Source: Litsea cubeba
Taxonomy: Eukaryota; Streptophyta; Magnoliopsida; Laurales; Lauraceae
Assembly: GCA_012931725.1 (NCBI GenBank)
Contig: CM022944.1
Span: 70,412,737 to 70,476,736, forward strand
DNA: 64,000 nt
Direction of reading: 5' to 3'
The notes under the pieces are model-generated. The model saw only the letters and a program-made list of their open reading frames with translations, made no database searches and was not told the DNA's origin. Positions 11,888-23,392 of this stretch are shown piece by piece. The first letter of the stretch is position 1. Each line of letters begins with the position of its first letter. The position numbers and the translations under genes were made by a program.

Positions 11888-11899
11888 TGGTATCAGAGC
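11888..11899 (+). other. Primer binding site, tRNA-iMet type (Tekay unit 1)
   Basis: TGGTATCAGAGC four bases after the LTR end, a full match to the initiator tRNA-Met complement. Confidence 0.9.
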
Positions 11900-12035
11900 G
11901 GGACATGTTTCAGGCAATTAAAAGAAACTAGAAATCTTAAGTACGTGGCGAGGATTCGTTAGATAGAATCGTGTGAGCAATGTGTGACCACCCTGTACTT
12001 GATTTATATGTGCTAACAATTTGTTTTGCAGCGTT

Positions 12036-13889
12036 ATGCCACCTCGCAAAAGAACAGCAAACAGTAATCACGTTGCCAGTAACAGTGAGAATACAGAGCC
12101 TATTGGAGAGGAACCACAAGACAACAACATGCAAAACCAATTCCAACAGATGATGCAGGCTATGATAGACCAACAACGCCAGGCAAATGAGAATCAGGCT
12201 AGGCTCCAAGCACAAGCATATGAGACACAGACCAGATTGCAAGAACAGATGCTTAAGAAAGACGAGGATCATGCTAGGGAGATAGCTCAAATGCAGGCAC
12301 AGTTGTTGGGGATATTGGAGAGGAGACCGGAGCCAATCCCAGTTGCACCACCTGGTCCGGTGAATATTAGAGGGAATGATCCTAATGTGTTGTATGAACG
12401 GTTCAGGAAGAGAGGACCGAAAGAATTTTTGGGGACTGAGGACCCAATGGCAGCAGATGATTGGCTTGAGCACACCGAAAACATATTTGAGATCTTCATA
12501 TGTACCGGTGTAGAACGTGTACAGCTTGCAGCCTCTATGTTTGTGGGTTTAGCAGATATTTGGTGGAAGACCGTCAAGGCAGAATACAGGGCAATGGCTG
12601 ATGCAGAAGCTTGGGCTAGCTTCAAGAGACAGTTTGGAGAGAAATATGTACCTACACATGTCAAGAGGCAAAAGGCAGTAGAATTTCAGCAACTTGTGCA
12701 AGGAAACATGTCAGTCCTCGAATACCTCACCAAATTTGAGAGGTTGTCAAGGTATGCACCAGAGTTGGTAGACACAGAGGAGAAGAAGATAACCAAGTTC
12801 CTTGAGGGACTTGACCCGATTATTGAGAGGGATGCTACCGGGGTTGTACCACCCGTTACCTTTGAAGAAGCTATCAAGAGAGCATACAAATTTGAGAACT
12901 TCCACAACAAAATCATCAAGAACCAAGGAAAGGGTCAAGGTCAACAGCAGCAGAACAATCAACAGAGGAACAATCAGAACAAGAGGCCAAGACAAGAGCA
13001 GAATGCACAGAATCAAGGGGCTTGTATCCATTGTGGGAAATATCATGGGAATGCCCAGTGCCGTTCTATCACGGGGGCATGTTTTAGATGTGGTTCGATG
13101 GACCATCAGCTGAGGGAATGCCCAAGACAAAATAGACAACAACAGGGAGTACCGCGTCAGGCACCACCTCAAAATGCGTTAGTGGTTCAGAATCAAGCAA
13201 GGCCACTACAACAACAGGCACCTCAGCAACAGTTTAGGCCACAGCAACAACAGCAACAACAGGCCCGTCAGCAAGGGCAGAATCAAAATCAGAATCCGCG
13301 TCCTCAGAATCAAAACAGGAATGCACCACAAGGCAGGCAACAGCAAGGGCAGAACAGGCCACCACAAAGGGCACAACTCTATGCTGTCAATAGAGCTGAT
13401 GCAGAGGCTGAAGGCAATGTAGTGGAAGGTACACTTCTCGTCTGTGGTTTTGATGCTAAGGTTTTATTTGACCCTGGTTCTACTCACTCATTCCTATCTC
13501 CAAAGTTTGCTAAGTTGATTGATATGCATGCTAGAGAGTTGAGTTTCATTTTGACTGTGACTACCCCTTTAGGTAAGGAAGTTGTTTGTAGAACTTTTTA
13601 CCCTAGTTGCCCAGTCATGATAGGAGAAGTAGTATTACCGGCAGATCTCATTTTATTGGAGATGCAGGATTTTGATGTCATCCTAGGGATGGATTGGTTA
13701 GCAGGATACCATGCTACTATGGATTGTTTCCATAAAACCCTAACTTTTAAGTTAGAGGAGACCCAAGCAGGGGTGTTGTTTCAGGGAGAGAGGAGTAATT
13801 CTGGTGCAGGGTTTATTTCAGCGTTGAAGGCTGATAGACTTCTAAAAAGTGGTTGTGAGGGTTATTTGGCGTTTATCACGGAGGAATAA
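12036..13889 (+). CDS. gag: Tekay Gag-protease, unit 1
   Basis: Capsid, nucleocapsid and aspartic protease of a Ty3/Gypsy element. I take ATG 12036 (MPPRKRT) as the start. A glutamine-rich coiled N-terminus is followed by the retrotrans_gag domain (about residues 120-290), a Gln/Asn-rich linker, a CCHC knuckle (CFRCGSMDHQLREC, about residue 348) and the protease active site LFDPGSTHS (about residue 478). The frame is open for 617 codons and ends at TAA 13887, caused by an extra A in GAGGAATAAAC relative to unit 2. The reading then continues one frame over as RT. In the intact family gag and pol form one frame. Confidence 0.88.
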   Translation: MPPRKRTANSNHVASNSENTEPIGEEPQDNNMQNQFQQMMQAMIDQQRQANENQARLQAQAYETQTRLQEQMLKKDEDHAREIAQMQAQLLGILERRPEPIPVAPPGPVNIRGNDPNVLYERFRKRGPKEFLGTEDPMAADDWLEHTENIFEIFICTGVERVQLAASMFVGLADIWWKTVKAEYRAMADAEAWASFKRQFGEKYVPTHVKRQKAVEFQQLVQGNMSVLEYLTKFERLSRYAPELVDTEEKKITKFLEGLDPIIERDATGVVPPVTFEEAIKRAYKFENFHNKIIKNQGKGQGQQQQNNQQRNNQNKRPRQEQNAQNQGACIHCGKYHGNAQCRSITGACFRCGSMDHQLRECPRQNRQQQGVPRQAPPQNALVVQNQARPLQQQAPQQQFRPQQQQQQQARQQGQNQNQNPRPQNQNRNAPQGRQQQGQNRPPQRAQLYAVNRADAEAEGNVVEGTLLVCGFDAKVLFDPGSTHSFLSPKFAKLIDMHARELSFILTVTTPLGKEVVCRTFYPSCPVMIGEVVLPADLILLEMQDFDVILGMDWLAGYHATMDCFHKTLTFKLEETQAGVLFQGERSNSGAGFISALKADRLLKSGCEGYLAFITEE

Positions 13890-14832
13890 ACGGTCTCAAG
13901 GGGTGGAGGAGATTCCAATTGTTTGTGAGTTTTCGGATGTTTTCCCGGAGGAGATACCAGGATTGCCACCCATTAGAGAGATAGACTTCACTATTGAGTT
14001 GTTACCGGGGACTGCTCCGATATCTATCGCACCTTACAGAATGGCCCCGACAGAATTGGGAGAGTTGAAGATGCAATTGCAAGAACTTTTGGACAAAGGT
14101 TTTGTGAGACCTAGTGTGTCACCGTGGGGAGCACTAGTCTTATTTGTGAAGAAGAAGGATGGTTCCATGAGAATGTGTATTGACTATAGAAGATTGAACC
14201 AAGTGACCATCAAAAATAAATATCCATTGCCAAGGATAGATGAATTGTTTGACCAGTTGCAAGGAGCTGCCTACTTTTCGAAGATTGATTTAAGGTCAGG
14301 CTACCATCAGTTGAGAGTTAGAGACTCAGATGTACCAAAAACAGCCTTTCGGACAAGATATGGACACTATGAGTTTCTAGTGATGCCGTTTGGTTTGACT
14401 AATGCACCGGCAGTTTTCATGGCATTGATGAACAAAATATTTGCGGAGTATTTGGATCAGTTTACAGTGGTGTTTATTGATGATATCTTGGTGTATTCCA
14501 AGACCAAAGAAGAGCATGAGGAACATTTGAGGATAGCACTCCAGCTCTTGAGGGAGAATCAGTTGTTTGCAAAACTTAGTAAGTGTGAATTTTGGTTGGA
14601 CCAAGTCACATTTTTGGGTCATATTATCTCTAAGGAAGGATTATCAGTGGACCCGTCCAAGATTGAGGCAGTCATGAATTGGGACAGGCCGAAGAATGCA
14701 TCAGAGATCAGGAGTTTTCTTGGATTGGCAGGGTATTATCGGAGGTTTGTGCAAAGAATTTTCGTCGATTGCGTCACCTTTGACGAAGTTGACAAGGAAG
14801 AATGCACCATATGTTTGGACAGACAAGTGTGA
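13890..14832 (+). pseudogene. pol: Tekay reverse transcriptase, unit 1
   Basis: RNA-dependent DNA polymerase domain. Visible are DKGFVRPSVSPWG, the SKIDLRSGYHQLRV block, MPFGLTNAP, the catalytic FIDDILVYS (about 14470), and the RNase H connection up to LGLAGYYRRFVQ. An extra base near 14757 shifts the frame, and the stop at 14830-14832 follows. The sequence then continues in another frame (14758 to about 14915) and, after an extra T in the TTTTTT run near 14915, in the frame of the next entry. So unit 1 differs from an open pol by three single-base insertions. Confidence 0.88.
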
Positions 14833-14948
14833 AGCTAGTTTCCAAGAGCTAAAGAAGAGACTGACTACAGCTCCAGTCCTCACTTTGCCATCTGGGAGCG
14901 GCGGTTTTACCATTTTTTACCGATGCTTCTAATGTTGGGCTTGGATGC

Positions 14949-16841
14949 GTGCTAATGCAAGATGGGAAGGTAGTTGCATATGGGTCACGTCAGTTGAAAG
15001 ATCATGAGAAGAACTATGCAACACATGATCTCGAGTTGGCCGCAGTTGTTTTGGCTTTGAAGATGTGGAGACACTACCTCTATGGAGAGAAGTTTGAGGT
15101 TCACTCCGATCACCGTAGCCTACAGTACTTGTTTTCTCAGAAGGAGTTGAACATGAGGCAGAGGAGATGGATGGAATATATTAAAGACTATGATTTTCCA
15201 ATCAAGTATCACCCGGGGAAAGCGAATGTAGTTGCAGATGCCTTGAGCAGAAAGTCAGTGAGCATGGCAAATCTTCGGGGGACTTATGTGGTACAACAGT
15301 TAGAAGAGTTGGGAGTAGAATTTCATCCACTAAGAGAGGGTGTCATGTTAGCAAACATGTCAGTGTCAGAGCCTTCGTTCATTCAGAAGATCAAAGAGAA
15401 TCAGTTACAAGACCCAGAGTTGGCTAAAATTTCTGAACACTTAGCAGATCGTCCGGATTTTCGTGTTGTAGATGGAGTTTTGTATTACCGAGACCGTCTG
15501 TGTGTGCCTAACTTGGAGGACTTGAGGAATGATATCATGTCTGAGGCTCACAATACTAAGTATTCCATACATCCGGGCAGTACGAAGATGTACCAGAATT
15601 TGAAGGGCAGATTTTGGTGGAATAACATGAAGAGAGAGATAGCAGCTTTCGTCTCTCGTTGTATGACATGTCAGTTGATCAAGGCAGAACACCAGAAGCC
15701 TCCAGGGTTACTACGACCATTAGAGATTCCGGAATGGAAATGGGAGCACATTACCATGGACTTCATATCGGGTTTACCGAAGACTAGTAAGGGCAATGAT
15801 GCTATTTGGGTCATAGTGGACCGTCTCACCAAGTCAGCTCATTTCCTACCGATGAAGACCGGAAAGAAGATGCATATGTTACCTTTGGCACAGTTATTTG
15901 TCACAGAAATTGTCAGTCGTCATGGACAGCCAGTTTCCATCACATCCGATAGAGACAGCAGATTTGTCTCAAGATTTTGGAAGACATTGCATGAGTCTAT
16001 GGGTACTAAGTTACAGTTCAGCACAGCCTATCACCCACAGACCGATGGTCAGTCAGAAAGGACAATTCAGACACTTGAGGATATGCTTCGAGCTTGTGTG
16101 TTAGATTTCAAGACTCAGTGGGATGAAACCTTACCGTTGTGTGAGTTCGCTTACAACAACAGTTTCCACTCGAGTATCGGTATGGCACCTTTTGAGGCTT
16201 TGTATGGCAGAAGGTGTAGAACACCTGTTTGTTGGGAAGAAGTTGGTACTCGCAGTTTCCATGGACCGACCATTGTTAGTGAGACAAGTGACAAGGTCAA
16301 GTTGATCCAAGAACGTCTGAAAGTGGCTCAGAGTAGACAGAAGAGCTATGCAGACTCTCACAGAAGGGATTTACAATTTAAAGAAGGAGATAAGGTTTTC
16401 TTGAAAGTGTCACCTACTCGTGGAACTTTGAGGTTTGGACAGAAGGGCAAACTGTCTAGGAGATACATTGGACCGTATGACATTGTGAGTAGGATTGGTG
16501 ATGTGGCTTATAGGTTAGCCTTACCACCTGAGCTCTCCGGCGTACACAATGTTTTTCATGTGTCTATGTTGAAGAAATACGTTCCTGGCAGACTACACAT
16601 ACTCCGTTATGAGCCATTAGAAATCCGAGAAGATGCGACCTATGTTGAGAAGCCTAAGCAGGTCATTGACACCAAGGAACAAGAATTGAGAACTCGGACT
16701 ATTCAGTGGGTCAAGGTACTTTGGGAGAATCATGGACCGGAAGAAGCAACTTGGGAATTACGGGATCAAGTTCAGAAGAAATACCCACATCTCCTACCGG
16801 AGGTGAGTTTTAATTTCCATTTGGAGGACCAAATGTCCTAA
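14949..16841 (+). CDS. pol: Tekay RNase H, integrase and chromodomain, unit 1
   Basis: 630-codon open frame. RNase H: YGSRQLKDHEKNY, DLELAAVV, HSDHRSLQYL, DALSRKS. Integrase: zinc-binding HHCC region ending CMTCQLIK, then the DDE core with Asp in TMDFISGLP, Asp in TSDRDSRF and Glu in DGQSERTIQTLED. The C-terminus has the GPYDIV region, VFHVSMLKKYVP and a chromodomain-like end (VKVLWENHGPEEATWE) that in chromoviruses helps target integration. It ends 11 bases before LTR 2. The frame has no stop, but a complete Pol would need the upstream shifts repaired. Confidence 0.92.
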   Translation: MLMQDGKVVAYGSRQLKDHEKNYATHDLELAAVVLALKMWRHYLYGEKFEVHSDHRSLQYLFSQKELNMRQRRWMEYIKDYDFPIKYHPGKANVVADALSRKSVSMANLRGTYVVQQLEELGVEFHPLREGVMLANMSVSEPSFIQKIKENQLQDPELAKISEHLADRPDFRVVDGVLYYRDRLCVPNLEDLRNDIMSEAHNTKYSIHPGSTKMYQNLKGRFWWNNMKREIAAFVSRCMTCQLIKAEHQKPPGLLRPLEIPEWKWEHITMDFISGLPKTSKGNDAIWVIVDRLTKSAHFLPMKTGKKMHMLPLAQLFVTEIVSRHGQPVSITSDRDSRFVSRFWKTLHESMGTKLQFSTAYHPQTDGQSERTIQTLEDMLRACVLDFKTQWDETLPLCEFAYNNSFHSSIGMAPFEALYGRRCRTPVCWEEVGTRSFHGPTIVSETSDKVKLIQERLKVAQSRQKSYADSHRRDLQFKEGDKVFLKVSPTRGTLRFGQKGKLSRRYIGPYDIVSRIGDVAYRLALPPELSGVHNVFHVSMLKKYVPGRLHILRYEPLEIREDATYVEKPKQVIDTKEQELRTRTIQWVKVLWENHGPEEATWELRDQVQKKYPHLLPEVSFNFHLEDQMS

Positions 16842-16852
16842 GGGGTGGAGGA
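16840..16852 (+). other. Polypurine tract, Tekay unit 1
   Basis: AAGGGGTGGAGGA abuts the TGTAAG start of LTR 2. The same tract ends unit 2 at 24888-24900. Confidence 0.85.
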
Positions 16853-19800
16853 TGTAAGACCCCGACCCGAGAGACCTCGTTTAGAGTTGATTAAGTTGTG
16901 TTTTAGTTTAAGTGTGTTTAGTGGTTTTGGATTAGTTGGGGATTAGAATAGCTTTTATGATAGCTTTGGGGAATTTGGAGAGCCTTTTTATTTGTGGGAC
17001 CCTTTGGGGGTTCTTGTTAAGAATTGTGCGAGATTGGGGGTTTACCGATGATTTCCAAAAATCGTGTTTTAACCCCATTGGACTTATCTTGTTAATCCCT
17101 ACAACTTTCATGTTGACATCGTTTTCATTCAAGGACCTTAAACCCGATTTTTCACTAATTGAGGGCAAAATGGTCTTTTACAAAAAATCTGGACACCGAT
17201 TTCAATGTCACCAAAATGTGCAAAATATATACTTTTTTGGAAAATAGAAATTTTGCCGATCAACTTTGTCTTCTTCGTCGAATTCATTTGAAGCCCCGAA
17301 AACCATATTTTGAGCCCGAGAAGTTCTTTAAGTTGTGGGCCCCACTCCCACTTACTATATATAGAAAGCTTCTTCTTCTTTTTTCCATTTCTGGCAAAAA
17401 CCCTAGAGGAGAAGAGAAATCCCAGCCCTAAGGGTTTTCCCTTACCTTTTCTTGCCTCTTCATCTTCAATCCCCCACTAAACTAGTGCTAATGGAAAATT
17501 AGTTGCTATAATCTTCTTCCTCATCTCAAGGCCTTCATCTTGACACCATTTTTGAAGAAAACCGCCCACTCCAAGACTTCCTTTGGACAACACCTTGCCT
17601 TTTGAAGAACTTTTTTTGTAAGTGATTTTCCTAAAAGTTTTATAATCTTGTTTGTTTAGCCCTAGGGTAGCTCTATTTCAATTATTGGAAAATTTCGTCT
17701 TGTTTTACTTGGATCTTGTTGATCTAGGGTTTGGATTTGGGGGTTTTGTGTATAGGTGTTTGATTTTGGGCCTAAGAGGCGATTAGAGCTCAATTGATTT
17801 GCATTGGACCCAAGGCAAGTGGATGAAACGATTCTCATGTGTTTTATCATGTTTTATGCAAAATCTTGATTTGTTTTCCTTAATAGTTTAATGGTTTATC
17901 ATGTTTGATGGTTTAGTCTTGTTGATTTTGATTGATGATTTGATGAGATAAGGAGGTCAAGGAATTGCCCAATTATTTGTGAAGATATGTATGAAAGAAG
18001 GGGAAAGAAAGGAAATGGATTGGAGTTGGACAAGAGAAGAATTCAACCAAATGGGTTGAGATTCGCTACAGAACCGATCGATCGCCCATCAGGTCCGATC
18101 GATCGGACTGTAAATAACTGAGAGGGTTCTCAGGACTGATCGATCGCCCATCAGGTCCGATCGATCGGACTGTAAATAACTGGAAGCAAATTCGGGACCG
18201 ATCGATCGGCCAGGGAGACCGATCGATCGGACTGAAATGAGATGAACGGTAAAATAAGAGAAGTGTGGGACTAGTTTCCAGATTCATTCCAAACCCATAC
18301 TCAAGTCCAATTCAGCTCTATCCCTTATCTTCTTATTTGAAGGCATTGAACCTATAAGGATGCATTTAAACCCATGAATGAATTGGGTAAATTGCAAAGG
18401 GTTGTAGTGGGGAGGTATTATTTGGTGCCCCATTGTTATTTAGGGACTTGTAAGGCATTACGTGAAGTCCGGAGGAAAGGGAAACTCATCATGGAGATTC
18501 TATGAGATTTTCTAGATTGACCAATGTGTATAAGGACCCGGAATGTCCCTAACTCTTAAAGAGTACCAAAATTTCATCATAACTGACATACGGGACCCTA
18601 TTCGCACTGATTCAATTCTAGAAACCCCATTGTTAGCCTGTAAAGGTATGGAAAAACTATTTGTATTTGATTTTCAACCAAACTCCTATTTTGGGATTTC
18701 AAACCCACATGATATGACTAGACTGTCTTGAGAGTATTGAAAGTGTATTTAGCTTTTGCTAACCTGTATATGACCGACCAGATACGAATGTGTATTTGTG
18801 CCTATGAGCACCCCGTTTCTTTAATATGTACACGATTTGATTTATCGTATTTGACCTATGAGTCGGCACCACTGAGCTTGGACGACCTAGTTGGTTTGAT
18901 CCACCGACTTGGGGTTCCTTCCCCTCCTGATAGTCAGCTGCAGTCTGGAATTTGCATAGTTTACCCGGTTCGCTACCGTGGTCCTGTATAGTATATATAT
19001 ATATTATAGTATTTTATCGTTGTTCCTCCTCACCTCGTGTGACTGAGGCCAATGATCCTGTTTATCGTTGTTCCTCCTCACCTCGTGTGACTGAGGCCAA
19101 TGATCCTGTAGGGTATGTGCTCTCTTCACGTTAGTGAAGGGAGGATCTAGCTTTGTGTGGTTGCCATCTTGACAGTTTCCGTATCCTTGTTACCTTACAT
19201 GATTTATTGCATATGTGCCTCTTTTAAAGTGATATATCGTCTTTTATGAAGTTCATTATTTACTCACAAGTTTTCTAAACTTTTGCAAAGTATCATCGTT
19301 TTATTATTGTTATATCCTTTCACCCACCTGCCAGACCGTCGTGTCTGATCCATTTATTTTGGTACTCAGGTCCCGAGCTTATTGCCATTGAGGAGGAGCC
19401 AGAGGAGGCGGTCGGTGAACCGCAGCGAGTGATTGAGTGGCAAGCCGATGATGTCATGTAGACATTCGGCCTTGCCTTGAGAACGATACACTTTGGGAAT
19501 TATAATATCTTTGTTTTAGGTTTCATTTGGTTATACGGTCTTTGTTGACCGTTATATTGGGGGCATTAATCAACTGATATTTTGTAAATATACTTAACTC
19601 TACTTTTGGGGAAACATGCTTATGATCATTGCTCATTCTGATATCTTGTCATGTTAACCATAAATCAGTCTTGTTTATGGATTTGAATGGTATTAGTATG
19701 GTTTGCTACACGCTTCCGCAATCTTGAGAATATATGTGATATGGTTACATGTGAGATGATGTGTAAAGATAATCCTCACCGCGGAACCCTGTGGGAAATC

Positions 19801-19931
19801 ACGTGCACGGAATAAATGTTCTTTTAATTCCGTGTGCGGTTTAGCCAAAGAGATGCACGTGGCGCGGCATCACCCACCACTGTCCCGACTCCCGGACTCG
19901 GATCTTCCCCTTTCGATCCGGGGTCGCGACA
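16853..19931 (+). repeat. Tekay LTR 2 (shared middle LTR)
   Basis: 3079 bp, nearly identical to LTR 1 apart from about 36 extra bases near the start and scattered substitutions. It serves as the 3' LTR of unit 1 and the 5' LTR of unit 2. Confidence 0.92.
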
Positions 19932-19935
19932 GGAC

Positions 19936-19947
19936 TGGTATCAGAGC
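19936..19947 (+). other. Primer binding site, tRNA-iMet type (Tekay unit 2)
   Basis: TGGTATCAGAGC four bases after LTR 2, as in unit 1. Confidence 0.9.
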
Positions 19948-20083
19948 GGGACATGTTTCAGGCAATTAAAAGAAACTAGAAATCTTAAGTACGTGGCGAG
20001 GATTCGTTAGATAGAATCGTGTGAGCAATGTGTGACCACCCTGTACTTGATTTATATGTGCTAACAATTTGTTTTGCAGCGTT

Positions 20084-21955
20084 ATGCCACCTCGCAAAAG
20101 AACTAGCAAACAGTAATCACGTTGCCAGTAACAGTGAGAATACAGAGCCTATTGGAGAGGAACCACAAGACAACAACATGCAAAACCAATTCCAACAGAT
20201 GATGCAGGCTATGATAGACCAACAACGCCAGGCAAATGAGAATCAGGCTAGGCTCCAAGCACAAGCATATGAGACACAGACCAGATTGCAAGAACAGATG
20301 CTTAAGAAAGACGAGGATCATGCTAGGGAGATAGCTCAAATGCAGGCACAGTTGTTGGGGATATTGGAGAGGAGACCGGAGCCAATCCCAGTTGCACCAC
20401 CTGGTCCGGTGAATATTAGAGGGAATGATCCTAATGTGTTGTATGAACGGTTCAGGAAGAGAGGACCGAAAGAATTTTTGGGGACTGAGGACCCAATGGC
20501 AGCAGATGATTGGCTTGAGCACACCGAAAACATATTTGAGATCTTCATATGTACCGGTGTAGAACGTGTACAGCTTGCAGCCTCTATGTTTGTGGGTTTA
20601 GCAGATATTTGGTGGAAGACCGTCAAGGCAGAATACAGGGCAATGGCTGATGCAGAAGCTTGGGCTAGCTTCAAGAGACAGTTTGGAGAGAAATATGTAC
20701 CTACACATGTCAAGAGGCAAAAGGCAGTAGAATTTCAGCAACTTGTGCAAGGAAACATGACAGTCCTCGAATACCTCACCAAATTTGAGAGATTGTCAAG
20801 GTATGCACCGGAGTTGGTAGACACAGAGGAGAAGAAGATAACCAAGTTCCTTGAGGGACTTCACCCGATTATTGAGAGGGATGCTACCGGGGTTGTACCA
20901 CCCGTTACCTTTGAAGAAGCTGTCAAGAGAGCATACAAATTTGAGAACTTCCACAACAAGATTATCAAGAACCAGGAAAGGGTCAAGGTCACAGCAGCAG
21001 AACAATCAACAGAGGAACAATCAGAACAAGAGGCCAAGACAAGAGCAGAATGCACAGAATCAAGGAGCTTGTATCCATTGTGGAAAATATCATGGAATGC
21101 CCAGTGCCGTTCTATCACGGGGGCATGTTTTAGATGTGGTTCGATGGGACCATCAGATGAGGGAATGCCCAAGACAGAATAGACAACAACAGGGAGTACA
21201 GCGTCAGGCACCACCTCAGAATGCGTTAGTGGTTCAGAATCAAGCAAGGCCACTACAACAACAGGCACCCTCAGCAACAGTTTAGGCCACAACAACAACA
21301 GCAACAACCGGCCCGTCAGCAAGGGCAGAATCAAAATCAGAATCAGCGTCCTCAGAATCAAACAGGAATGCACCACAAGGCAGGCAACAGCAAGGGCAGA
21401 ACAGGCCACCACAAAGGGCACAACTCTATGCTGTCAATAGAGCTGATGCAGGAGGCTGAAGGCAATGTAGTGGAAGGTACACTTCTCGTCTGTGGTTTTG
21501 ATGCTAAGGTTTTATTGACCCTGGTTCTACTCACTCATTCCTATCTCCAAAGTTTGCTAAGTTGATTGATATGCATGCTAGAGAGTTGAGTTTCATTTTG
21601 ACTGTGACTACCCCTTTAGGTAAGGAAGTTGTTTGTAGAACTTTTTTACCCTAGTTGTCCAGTCATGATAGGAGAAGTAGTATTACCGGCAGATCTCATT
21701 TTATTGGAGATGCAGGATTTTGATGTCATCCTAGGGATGGATTGGTTAGCAGGATACCATGCTACTATGGATTGTTTCCATAAACCCTAACTTTTAAGTT
21801 AGAGGAGACCCAAGCAGGGGTGTTGTTTCAGGGAGAGAGGAGTAATTCTGGTGCAGGTTTATTTCAGCAGTTGAAGGCTGATAGACTTCTAAAAAGTGGT
21901 TGTGAGGGTTATTTGGCGTTTATCACGGAGGATAAACGGTCTCAAGGGGTGGAGG
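20084..21955 (+). pseudogene. gag: Tekay Gag-protease, unit 2 (many single-base indels)
   Basis: Same protein as 12036-13889. An extra T near 20096 breaks the start codon frame, so the 384-codon open stretch at 20028-21182 enters from upstream. It is open through retrotrans_gag, and from about 20990 onward one-base insertions and deletions occur every 50-150 bases. The CCHC region and the protease site survive as sequence but in different frames. Substitutions relative to unit 1 are few, so the damage is almost all indels. That is unusual for natural decay and may be consensus error. Confidence 0.85.
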
Positions 21956-23350
21956 AGATTCCAATTGTTTGTGAGTTTCGGATGTTTTCCCGGAGGAGAT
22001 ACCAGGATTGCCACCCATTAGAGAGATAGACTTCACTATTGAGTTGTTACCGGGGACTGCTCCGATATCTATCGCACCTTACAGAATGGCCCCGGCAGAA
22101 TTGGGAGAGTTGAAGATGCAATTGCAAGAACTTTTGAACAAAGGTTTTGTGAGACCTAGTGTGTCACCGTGGGGAGCACCAGTCTTATTTGTGAAGAAGA
22201 AGGATGGTCCATGAGAATGTGTATTGACTATAGAAGATTGAACCAAGTGACCATCAAAAACAAATATCCATTGCCAAGGAATAGATGAATTGTTTGATCA
22301 GTTGCAAGGAGCTGCCTACTTTTCGAAGATTGATTTGAGATCAGGCTACCATCAGTTGAGAGTTAGAGACTCAGATGTACCAAAAACAGCCTTTCGGACA
22401 AGATATGGACACTATGAGTTTCTAGTGATGCCGTTTGGTTTGACTAATGCACCGGCAGTTTTCATGGCATTGATGAACAAAATATTTGCGGAGTATTTGG
22501 ATTCAGTTTACAGTGGTGTTTATTGATGATATCTTGGTGTATTCCAAGACCAAAGAAGAGCATGAGGAACATTGAGGATAGCACTCCAGCTCTTGAGGGA
22601 GAATCAGTTGTTTGCAAAACTTAGTAAGTGTGAATTTTGGTTGGACCAAGTCACATTTTTGGGTCATATTATCTCTAAGGAAGGATTATCAGTGGACCCG
22701 TCCAAGATTGAGGCAGTCATGAATTGGGAAAGGCCGAAGAATGCATCAGAGATCAGGAGTTTTCTTGGATTGGCAGGATATTATCGGAGGTTTGTGCAAG
22801 GATTTTCATCGATTGCGTCACCTTTGACGAAGTTGACAAGGAAGAATGCACCATATGTTTGGACAGACAAGTGTGAAGCTAGTTTCCAAGAGCTAAAGAA
22901 GAGACTTGACTACAGCTCCAGTCCTCACTTTTGCCATCTGGGAGCGGCGGTTTTACCATTTTTACCGATGCTTCTAATGTTGGGCTTGGATGCGTGCTAA
23001 TGCAGATGGGAAGGTAGTTGCATATGGATCACGACAGTTGAAAGATCATGAGAAGAACTATGCAACACATGATCTCGAGTTGGCAGCAGTTGTTTTAGCT
23101 TTGAAGATGTGGAGACACTACCTCTATGGAGAGAAGTTTGAGGTTCACTCCGATCACCGTAGCCTACAGTACTTGTTTTCTCAGAAGGAGTTGAACATGA
23201 GGCAGAGGAGATGGATGGAATATATTAAAGACTATGATTTTCCAATCAAGTATCACCCGGGGAAAAGCGAATGTAGTTGCAGATGCCTTGAGCAGAAAGT
23301 CAGTGAGCATGGCAAGTCTTCGGGGGACTTATGTGGTACAAGCAGTTAGA
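21956..23350 (+). pseudogene. pol: Tekay RT and RNase H, unit 2 (fragmented)
   Basis: RT and RNase H motifs matching unit 1 are spread over several frames: 22008-22214, 22290-22526 (SKIDLRSGYHQL to MPFGLTNAP), 22572-23000 and 22990-23349 (RNase H, HSDHRSLQYL). The FIDDIL motif is separated from its upstream block by an extra T near 22502. Breaks are single-base indels, many in short homopolymers. Confidence 0.85.
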
Positions 23351-23392
23351 GGAGATTGAGAGTGGATTTTCAGCCACTAAGAGAAGGGTGTC

